15,874 bases of DNA, taken from the NCBI GenBank assembly GCA_001574975.1, contig KQ965816.1:175028-190901 (forward strand), written 5' to 3'. A program made the position numbers and the translations under genes. The notes below the pieces were generated by a model, which was given only the letters and a program-made list of their open reading frames with translations, was not told the origin of the DNA and made no database searches. This document shows, in pieces, positions 9,741 to 15,874 of this stretch. Within the stretch, counting starts at the first letter, position 1. Every line of letters begins with the position of its first letter. The stretch is from Gonapodya prolifera JEL478. Its lineage: Eukaryota; Monoblepharomycota; Monoblepharidomycetes; Monoblepharidales; Gonapodyaceae.

Positions 9741-10130
9741 ATGCAATCCCACCGTGGCAGCAGCAGCAGCGCAAGGGTGCCCATCCCTGGCATGAGAAAC
9801 GTCGACCAAGACCCCTACATCTACCAGCCCCATGATACGTCCCCTGCCTCTCCCACTGCTGATTTCTTCACGTCGGATGTCCACCACTGGCCTCACCAAG
9901 GCAGCAAAACCGAGCAGTATGGCCAGCCGGCAGACCAAGCTGTTTACGCCACTTTCGCGTTGAACCCTTGGGGCAACTACGGCCAGGACAGAGAGGACAG
10001 TGGCAGCAGTCTTGCAAACTCTTTGGACTCTTTGTGCACGCTGCAAGACGAAGTTTTGCAGGGGGATGTGCTACCCAACCTAGGGGTGCTCTGTGAGACC
10101 TGTGTGCTGCAGAACCATGATCATATATGA
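9741..10130 (+). CDS. Hypothetical protein, low confidence, running into repeat B
   Basis: ATG at 9741 opens 129 residues with a Ser run and a polar, aromatic-containing middle (DPYIYQPHDTSPASP, FALNPWGNYGQDREDSG). It ends at TGA 10128-10130, about 60 bp inside repeat B. The last 20 residues are therefore repeat-derived, suggesting that the frame was truncated or extended by the repeat. An antisense frame (9663-10046) is also open, but its composition is less protein-like. No domain is recognised. Confidence 0.25.
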   Translation: MQSHRGSSSSARVPIPGMRNVDQDPYIYQPHDTSPASPTADFFTSDVHHWPHQGSKTEQYGQPADQAVYATFALNPWGNYGQDREDSGSSLANSLDSLCTLQDEVLQGDVLPNLGVLCETCVLQNHDHI

Positions 10131-10217
10131 GTGACACAAAGCATACATAGTAGGTGCGACATAGTCTCACCTGCAGGACCATGACGCCAAATGTGGGCTG
10201 TGTCCTGCAGGGGAGAA

Positions 10218-10225
10218 TATATAAA
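10218..10225 (+). promoter_or_regulatory. TATA box in repeat B, candidate promoter of the downstream gene
   Basis: TATATAAA lies 13 bp after the third CTGCAG box and about 240 bp before the first in-frame ATG of the zinc-finger/RNase H-like gene. It is the best TATA match between 9440 and 10465. The function is inferred from sequence and position. Confidence 0.4.
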
Positions 10226-10342
10226 CTAGGGAACTGTTCCATGCTGTGCCGCCTAAGGTGCCTCGCCTTAACAGCACTGTGCCACACACTCAGCCCCTAT
10301 CCGTGCTGTGCCACACTCCACCCCTCACAGCCATGTAAGTGG

Positions 10343-10368
10343 CTGTCACCCAGCAGGCTGGGTGACAG
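10343..10368 (+). repeat. 12-bp perfect inverted repeat at the end of repeat B
   Basis: CTGTCACCCAGC (10343-10354) pairs with GCTGGGTGACAG (10357-10368) across the 2-nt spacer AG. The outer arms TGTCACC and GGTGACA are shared with the copy A hairpin. Immediately before it is ATGTAAGT (10333-10340), so the hairpin would sit within the leader or within a very short intron-like interval (10335-10368). Confidence 0.65.
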
Positions 10369-10464
10369 GATGGCCCCCGTTCCACCACGCCAGTGTCGGT
10401 GCCACACGTGGATCCCAGTAATTCGCAATCAGGTGGTTTTCTTTCTCCAGTCGGAGGGCCATCA

Positions 10465-12792
10465 ATGGGCTCACCATTGTCTGCTGAAGTTGCCCGCCCC
10501 ATTGGGGAAAGCGATGGCATGGCAGTGACACATGTAAGTTCTCGATCACGGGATTGATCTCGCCAGTTTGCTTTTGACTGGACCACATCGCGCCTGCCTC
10601 AGGATACCAATATCTGCAAATTCTGCTCAAAATCTGTAAACTGCTGCCCTAAAGACAGGTTTTCCAGCACCCATCTCACCGATTCAACCATCTGCGATCT
10701 AGCAATGCATATCCAAGACAACCACAGAAAACTCTCTTCTGACAAGAAGGAGTGGGAAAAGGAGTTTTTGGAAAAGTACAGTGAGTGCTTCTCTTTTTTC
10801 TGCTCTCCAGCAACCTAGTGCCCGCTTATTGGAAAGTCAACCAGGATTACAATGGGACTGTAATGTCTACAACAACCTTCTGAGCAGAACCAAAAGCCTC
10901 TGCAAAGTCCCGCACCACTGGAAGTGTGGTTTGTGTCCCGTGGAGGTGAGTCTTACTCAGAAAACCAAACTTGCGCCTCCCATGAGAAACATCCATTTTT
11001 CTCAATGTCTTAACCCACGGCCGGCAGACATTTCTTATGTGGAAGAAGGAGATAGACGCACACACCAAGTCCACACATAAGGTACGAGCAATGGGCACTG
11101 TCACAGGTGACGGTATGAAACATTTTTATGCTATAGAACCTGTGCGACAACATTGCAGAAGGCAATCCGCTTGTAGAGCTCTGTTTTGGAACGCGCTGGA
11201 CTGTCAAGTGCATGTTGCACACGTATCCTTGTGAGTGCTTGATATGACGTCCTGCTACGTATTGCTCATGAGTCCCCACAGGTGCAACTAAGAAACACTT
11301 GACCCGACAAGCTGCCATTTCCAATGTGGGTCAGACCAATCTCTCTTTCTCGCTCAGTGCATCAAACAGTCCAACAACTCCACTGTCCTCATTTACAAAG
11401 TGGATGTGGACACACTTGATCCAAATGCGCTTGCCTACCAATCCTACAACATTATGGTGAGGGTTGCAATCGGCAACCACGTCAAGGTTTTTGAGGGGCG
11501 GATGGGCGGACACCAACCCCTCCCTTCTCCAGATCAGACGGGATATTCAACTATGCCCAATGCTCCGGCTGCAGTTGCCCCAGGGATGGAAATGGTGGAT
11601 AGTGTGATGCATGCGTTTTGTCTATCACTTCCCGCGGAATCCGAGTCAAGCCAGGCAGCCTTTCTACCAAAGCTGGAGCTGCTGGCAGACGTTAAGAAGG
11701 AAGAAGAGGAGGCTCTCCTGAGGTTATAAAGCAGGAAGCAACAACGGTGATGGTGATGGCGCCAAAAGCACACACGCAGCGTTTTGCTTCAGGTCCAACC
11801 TCTTCAACAAGTGAACTCAATGCATCGTCGATTCCAAGCTCGAGTCTGATTCCAAGTCAGAGTTCCACAGGGGCCATAGACAACACAAGTCTTGCACTGC
11901 CACCTTCCTACGGCAACTCCCTCACAGATGCTACATCCACACTCCACACCAGTATGACAAGGCTCTCTCTGGGGGGACCGTCATTGAGCCGAGCAATGGT
12001 AGCGGATGTGTGGACTCATGGTTCATGCTCTGGGAACGGAAGGGGCAGAGCCCTGGCTGGGGTGGGAGTGTGGTGGGGTGACAACAACCTGCGGAACGTG
12101 TTGGAGCCCTTGGTCACAACTGCAGCCGAATTGGCAGGGAACAAAAACAACCAAGCCGCACTTCAGGTGATGTCTGATTCTGTTGCAGTGATTTGGTGGC
12201 AAACCTCACACCATGATGCATGCACATAACAAGGCCATCTACCGAGCCATGGAAATGGCTGGTCCAGAGATCAGTGAACTCCGTGTACACACCAACAATG
12301 GTTACACTATCAGTGTGAGTGCTTTGAAAACTTAATGTTCCCAATTCAAGCTTCCTTAATATCAATTTATAATACCCCTTAAATTCTCCCTATCCTTTTG
12401 GTTCTTTCAATTTATGTGTCAAGTCAGTGTCTTGAAGAGTGGATACTGGGGTGGAAGGCCAATGGCTGGAGTACGAAAGATAAAGGCCCAGTGAAGAACC
12501 AGGACCTGCTTGAAAAGGTGTGGAATCAGAGGAATGAACCTGGGATGCCCAAGGTTGTATTTGTAAGTTGATGGTGATTGTGGTGGTGGTTGTTTTCAAT
12601 TTTTTTTTTCTCTTTTGTGGTGGGAAGGGGATGGGCTCAGAGTTCTTGCAACTCTTTGATCGGATGTTGGGAGAGGAGAACAGGAACTGAACTGACCTTA
12701 GTCTTCATTCTCCTCGACAGGTCAAGAGTGACTGGAATGTTAACGCCCAGCGTTTGGCACAGGCGGGTGCTGCACAGGGAGTCGCCGCGTAA
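10465..12792 (+). CDS. Zinc-finger / catalytically dead RNase H1-like protein (inferred 11-exon model, about 530 aa)
   Basis: Inferred exons are 10465-10533, 10603-10780, 10845-10945, 11028-11081, 11137-11230, 11282-11325, 11358-11690, 11735-12166, 12234-12314, 12428-12562 and 12721-12792. Every junction is GT-AG and keeps frame; TAA is at 12790. The N-terminal part has C2H2-like patterns: CKFC followed by LAMHIQDNH, and CGLCPVE joined across an intron to a HTKSTH pair. A Ser/Thr-rich linker follows. The last about 150 residues match the eukaryotic RNase H1 catalytic domain (HGSCSGNGRGRALAGVGVWW, then NVLEP, then GWKANGWS). The four metal-binding positions are replaced: Asp to His (12017), Glu to Ala (12158), Asp to Asn (12294) and Asp to Gln (12748); the loop bearing the catalytic His is shortened. 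Weak points are the 32-nt (11326-11357) and 44-nt (11691-11734, donor GTTAAG) introns. The RNase H-like part could be a separate gene starting at ATG 11756. The start at 10465 is the first in-frame ATG. Confidence 0.55.
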
Positions 12793-12799
12793 CTGGCAA

Positions 12800-13826
12800 A
12801 TGGATGTGGTCATGTGGAGGTTGCCGAGCGCTGATGCGATAATCTTGTTGGAGGGCAATGAGACATATTTGAAAGATCAGTTAATGTTTTTGTTGACAAC
12901 TTCTGTAAGAGAGATTTAAGTGAAAGCAGACATTGTGGGGAAGGAGTAGTTGACTGACAAAGGGTATTCCCTAAATGGAACAAATGAAATCTAGGATGTG
13001 ACGGAACAAATGCAAGGTGCCCTTAACACTCAAAAGTCTCCACCAAAATGGAATGTTTGAACATGCTGTGGTCAACGATCACACACCAACCGCTTGATGT
13101 CTCCGCACTCTTCCCCCCGCTACAACGAGACCATTGCGTGGATCCGCTCGCGATGTGCACCCTCGTTGCAGCACGCGCACGTCAGTGGACTTGGTGGATC
13201 CGTCAACAAGGACAGGGATAAAGTTGTCATTGCGAAAGAGTTTCAAGCTGAAAATAAAGCTGCTTCTGAGATTCTGCTTGGAACTGCTTGAATATCACAT
13301 TGACCAAAAAGTTGCTGCTGCAATGGAGACTAAAGTCTTTCTTCATAACTACGTCAATGTTGGGAAAGTTGCCAAATTCATGGCATATGCACTTTATTAT
13401 CTTGAAGACATTATGTCGGGTGCAGACAAGTTGTCACTGGAGACCCATGCAATGCTCACTCGAGGTACAACATCCACTCCATTCTCCTGCCAATTTCTTG
13501 ATGAGCGTGGTGAAATCATCATGATCTCGCGCCTCTGTTCACCTGCTTGTATCACTGTTGGTCGCGGAGTGGACCCGGAGAGACTTGCTTTGGTGAATGC
13601 ACTTTGCAGGCGCTATGCCACTCACCAAGGGGAGCTTGTAAAGCAATATGTAGAGGGGTTGAGCAAGGAAGTTAAGAGTGACGCTGAAGCCGAGGACAGT
13701 GGGGAGGACTCTGAAGCCAAGAAGCCGGGGCCAGCAAAACGAATGAAGGTGAGTACCCCTGCTGCAAATTAGGTACTTATCTTCACAATGACTGTGCAGC
13801 ACTCTAACTTTGTTATTCTTATTTGA
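12800..13826 (+). CDS. Unrecognised protein with acidic, lysine-rich tail (multi-exon, model incomplete)
   Basis: ATG at 12800 opens 35 codons (MDVVMWRLPSADAIILLEGN) to a GTAAGA donor at 12905. The acceptor CTAG at 12994 keeps frame. The frame meets TGA at 13058, which a candidate intron 13055-13129 (75 nt, long pyrimidine tract, acceptor ACGAG) would remove. After about 13180 coding moves from frame 2 to frame 3. This fits either a one-base insertion next to TGA 13289 or a 67-nt intron at 13181-13247. Frame 3 then runs through YVNVGKVAKFMAYALYYLED and TSTPFSCQFLDERGEIIMIS to a Glu/Asp/Ser tail and a basic KKPGPAKRMK, which could be a nuclear signal. A 51-nt intron (13749-13799) leads to TGA 13824. 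I do not recognise the family. It starts 7 nt after the stop of the preceding gene. Confidence 0.4.
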
Positions 13827-14053
13827 ATCCTGAGTAAACCTTCCTGGGAGAGATGGAATTTTTATGTTAGATGGGGTCTGGGATAAGTGCAAAACCTTAA
13901 TATTAATTTTATCTGCTTTTGAGAGTCCTGTTTGTGCACCTCTGCACCGCCTCCTACCAAAGTTCAAGCCCTTTCACATTAATTCCCACCACATTCCTTC
14001 CACAATTCTCCGCAATGCCAAAGAGATAGCAACCCCCAACCAAAGGCGCCCAC

Positions 14054-14983
14054 TTGGCGAAACGTTTCTGCCGATCGGAGCCAGCATCGTCCCACTCCCA
14101 ACCTTGTCCCGCCCTTGCATCAACCTGTCGCAACGGGACCGCCGGACCGCCGAGAAGCCAACTCACAAAACCAATCAAAGGTGCTGCACTTAAAAAAGTT
14201 ACCGACGCGGGGCTGGAGTCAGCTCCGCCCAATGTAAGAAAGTCGGACTGGCTTGCCGCCATAAAGGTGAGTCCTTTGAATCGCTGTTTTCTATCCATCT
14301 CAAACATATACGGTAAGCGCTATCCTCAGGCGACCGTCGTCGGACGATCTGGCTTGGTGCAACAGGATGAAAACCGCAACCATCAAAACGGTAACACAGT
14401 GACACTCCCAGACATTTTGGGAGCTGCCCGTACACAGCATTCTACCACAATCCCCATCCAAACCTTGACCGACATACCAGGAGAGATAATGGTCATAATC
14501 GTTGGATATCTTCTGGCGAAGGCAACATTTCGGCTCGCGCAATGTTGTTGTGCCATGGATGAGGTCGTAAGGGCGTTTCACTACGTGAACGGATTGTTGC
14601 CTGTTGCGGTGGTGGAGGTAGAACAGTCGAGGCGCAATGACGATCGCAACAAGTACGAATTACACCAGTTCAATGTTGACGCAGACGCCATCCCTCGCAT
14701 GAAACAATACAGTACATCACATCTATGGAGGTCATGGGTGCCATTTGCTGACGACCGATCCTTTGACTTGCCCGTCAAAGCAGTACAATTGAGGCATGAC
14801 TCGCTCTTTCACTTTTTGCAGTCGGAACATCATATTGCCAGTGTGGGGGGAAGGCTTGTGAGACTTGCGGCGTGCGTGGAAGTGCCAATATTCTTTAGTG
14901 GATACGGAGCAATTGCGGAGCCTTCCACCAACGACATCTGGACATTGGCGCTTCACCATGCCATGCGTGCTGTTGGTGGCTGA
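14054..14983 (+). CDS. F-box-type protein, start and end uncertain
   Basis: The open frame begins after a TAG at 14027 and has no ATG before the F-box, so an upstream exon or decay is likely; TAG 14027 could itself be a splice acceptor. A 63-nt GT-AG interval (14267-14329, GTGAGT to CCTCAG) is a multiple of three, so the frame is open spliced or unspliced. About 14445-14575 encodes the F-box (TLTDIPGEIMVIIVGYLL, then RLAQCCCAMDEVVRAF). It is followed by NGLLPVAVVEVE, which resembles the GRLPVDVTIIPV that follows the F-box in the leftward gene at 7919-8966. The frame ends at TGA 14981. In the same register it continues protein-like (ELRIMPKLMQARFGSAKV) to a second TGA at 15101, so the gene may extend there through a small intron or be broken. 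Confidence 0.5.
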   Translation: MAKRFCRSEPASSHSQPCPALASTCRNGTAGPPRSQLTKPIKGAALKKVTDAGLESAPPNVRKSDWLAAIKVSPLNRCFLSISNIYGKRYPQATVVGRSGLVQQDENRNHQNGNTVTLPDILGAARTQHSTTIPIQTLTDIPGEIMVIIVGYLLAKATFRLAQCCCAMDEVVRAFHYVNGLLPVAVVEVEQSRRNDDRNKYELHQFNVDADAIPRMKQYSTSHLWRSWVPFADDRSFDLPVKAVQLRHDSLFHFLQSEHHIASVGGRLVRLAACVEVPIFFSGYGAIAEPSTNDIWTLALHHAMRAVGG

Positions 14984-15302
14984 GACGTACTGCTCATCTC
15001 AGCGGAGCTCCGCATCATGCCAAAACTGATGCAAGCGCGATTTGGTTCTGCTAAGGTGGAACCGATGGCGCGAGTATTGCGGCCACCATTCTTGACGGTG
15101 TGAATTCTCAATATGATGGAAGCGAGGTTCCTGAAGTGCAAAGGCTGGAAGGGTGCGTGGACAGTAGACCCTGGGCCACTGGGCTCAAAAGATTTTATCC
15201 TGGACTCTCGCAATGGCCCGACGTTAGGGTTGCGCTCTTGTGGGGTCAGACTCAGAGCCATGGGACGGCAAGACAATCGAGCATCTCTCTTCGGGCGACA
15301 TT
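14984..15302 (+). other. Possible 3' part of the second F-box gene, up to the hAT insertion point
   Basis: The F-box frame remains readable after TGA 14981 to TGA 15101 and again to the transposon end at 15303. A 38-nt GT-AG interval (about 14968-15005) would bypass the first TGA in frame, but that is short for an intron. This is either decayed coding sequence or a 3' untranslated region. The - strand frame across it (14953-15276) has no recognisable motif. Confidence 0.3.
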
Positions 15303-15332
15303 TAGTGTTACGAGGGAGCGAGTAACTCGCTC
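15303..15332 (+). repeat. Candidate hAT terminal inverted repeat with nested palindrome
   Basis: It starts TAGTGTTACGAG and contains GAGCGAGT-A-ACTCGCTC (15316-15332), a perfect 8-bp palindrome with a one-base centre. The same ACTCGCTC word recurs through the subterminal array, as expected for transposase binding motifs. Confidence 0.55.
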
Positions 15333-15341
15333 AAAAAGGTC

Positions 15342-15506
15342 CAACTCGCAACTCGCTCCCTCGGAGCAAGTCAACTCCCAACTCGCTCCCTCGGTTGTTG
15401 CTCAACTCCCAAACTCGCTCCATCGACGATTCACAAACTCCGAACTTGCTCCCTCATATGGGAGTCAACTCCGAACTCCGCGAGTTGACTCGGTTACAAC
15501 TCGCAG
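15342..15506 (+). repeat. Subterminal tandem array of the hAT element, about 31-bp period
   Basis: Five units begin at 15342, 15372, 15403, 15434 and 15466, each built on CAACTCSCAACTCGCTCCCTCGG with increasing divergence to the right. A further CAACTCGC lies at 15497. AACTCCGCGAGTT (15475-15487) is an internal inverted repeat. Short repeated subterminal motifs near the ends are typical of hAT elements and are bound by the transposase N-terminal zinc finger; their use here is inferred. Confidence 0.7.
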
Positions 15507-15584
15507 GTTAAAAAGCAGGCTAAATGTAAAAAAAAATATATTCGGAGTTACAATGTTACAAACGTAAAGTCCCAACTTAATAAA

Positions 15585-15874
15585 TTATCGCTTCATACAC
15601 ATTAATTCTGGATATTCCTGCTTCCACTTCTTTAATAGCATTAAGTTTCTAATCATTACAGGTCCAAGACGGGACCTCCGGTCCCCAATAACATTCCTCC
15701 CCGCGGAAAACATCCGCTCCGATTCCGCGCTGGTCCCTGGAATCCCCAGGTAGTCTCGCGCCATCCGCTGGAGTCCCGGAAGGTCTCCCCTTCCCTTCCA
15801 GTACTCCAGCAAATCCGTCCTCCGCGGCCTCCTGGTCTCCATCAAGTACTGGTCCAGTTCCCCTTGCATATCCT
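15585..15874 (-). CDS. hAT transposase, C-terminal dimerisation domain (partial)
   Basis: The frame enters from the window edge and ends at TAA 15587-15585. It contains DLLEYWKGRGDLPGLQRMAR, then DYLGIPGTSAESERMFSAGR, then RRSRLGP and NLMLLKKW. This is the standard hAT C-terminal block (W near the start, the ATSxxSER-type core, and the final LLK-W) that mediates dimerisation. The catalytic DDE region and BED zinc finger would lie to the right, off-window. No stop or frame break is seen in the 90-odd visible codons, so the element may be fairly young. Confidence 0.93.
   Translation of the reverse strand, partial: DMQGELDQYLMETRRPRRTDLLEYWKGRGDLPGLQRMARDYLGIPGTSAESERMFSAGRNVIGDRRSRLGPVMIRNLMLLKKWKQEYPELMCMKR

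Larger units (their letters stand above)
10070..10368 (+). repeat. Dispersed repeat, copy B (CTGCAG-box repeat)
   Basis: The homologue of 5902-6141. CTGCAG boxes lie at 10107, 10171 and 10205 (spacing 64 and 34, as in copy A). The first two are CTGCAGAACCATGA and CTGCAGGACCATGA. TATATAAA follows at 10218-10225. Copy B then carries three CTGTGCC motifs (10244, 10277, 10306) not matched in copy A, which has one in inverted orientation (GGCACAG, 6074). It ends in a 12-bp perfect stem. It lies just upstream of the zinc-finger/RNase H-like gene and is the likely promoter of that gene. Confidence 0.65.
15303..15874 (-). mobile_element. hAT-family DNA transposon, one end (continues off-window)
   Basis: The right edge of the window encodes the C-terminal dimerisation domain of a hAT transposase on the - strand. 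Downstream of its stop (leftward) comes an AT-rich spacer, a tandem subterminal array, and a terminal motif TAGTGTTACGAGGGAGCG at 15303. TAGTG fits the usual start of hAT terminal inverted repeats (YARNG). The 8 bases before it (15295-15302, GCGACATT) would be the target duplication. The other end lies beyond 15874, so the boundary is an inference. Confidence 0.7.

Noticed and set aside
5902-10368. Copies A and B as the two LTRs of a 4.2-kb element containing the F-box gene
   Set aside because: They are too diverged for an LTR pair with intact genes between, there is no primer-binding site or polypurine tract, and the interior has no retroelement gene. Not excluded, but unsupported.
10335-10368. 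A 34-nt intron (GTAAGT to GACAG) in the leader, containing the hairpin
   Set aside because: It is shorter than other introns here and joining it gives no upstream in-frame ATG; kept only as a remark on the hairpin.
13864-14193. + strand 109-codon frame before the second F-box gene
   Set aside because: It overlaps the N-terminal frame of the F-box gene, has no motif and no supporting splice sites.
1292-15103. UGA read as a sense codon, since many interior stops are TGA while several clear genes end in TAA or TAG
   Set aside because: The host-gene TGAs at 8550 and 13058 can be removed by in-frame introns, and 14981 or 15101 may be true ends. The remaining ones are in a decayed retroelement that also has frame changes. 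CpG decay explains those without a code change.
15342-15506. Tandem array as a CRISPR-like repeat
   Set aside because: The units run into each other without unique spacers and share motifs with the adjacent hAT terminus; the context is eukaryotic.

Overview
This window reads as a repeat-rich stretch of a fungal nuclear genome, most likely a basidiomycete mushroom. The reasons are short GT-AG introns (mostly 50-115 nt) that restore reading frames in several genes, a chromodomain-type Ty3/gypsy LTR retrotransposon, a hAT DNA transposon end and two F-box protein genes. The organism is an inference; no rRNA, tRNA or species marker is present.

Layout. (1) 1-5044: the 3' two thirds of a Ty3/gypsy element on the + strand (protease tail, reverse transcriptase, RNase H, integrase, chromodomain-like tail, 3' LTR 4667-5044). 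It is dead, with four in-frame TGA codons and at least two frame changes. (2) 5045-5536: a gag fragment on the - strand from a second, older LTR element, cut by the gypsy insertion. (3) 5902-6141 and 10070-10368: two diverged copies of one dispersed repeat, same orientation, each with three CTGCAG boxes at identical spacing, a TATA box and a downstream hairpin. (4) 6291-7795, - strand: an uncharacterised, AT-richer gene or pseudogene with an LQE-type motif. (5) 7919-8966, - strand: an F-box protein gene with one inferred 97-nt intron. (6) About 10465-12792, + strand: an intron-rich gene whose N-terminal part has C2H2 zinc-finger patterns and whose C-terminal part is an RNase H1 fold with all four catalytic carboxylates replaced. 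(7) 12800-13826, + strand: an unrecognised acidic-tailed protein starting 7 nt after the previous stop. (8) 14054-14983 or further, + strand: a second F-box-type gene. (9) 15303-15874: one end of a hAT transposon (terminal motif, tandem subterminal repeats, transposase C-terminus on the - strand), inserted just past the second F-box gene.

The retroelements are decayed and nested, while the central host-like genes can be joined by introns into long open frames. Repeat copy B supplies the only TATA-like promoter seen upstream of the zinc-finger/RNase H-like gene, so a repeat-derived promoter may drive it. The most interesting item is that RNase H-like gene: fold motifs are kept, but every metal-binding residue is gone. 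All splice models come from reading the sequence only and need transcript support.
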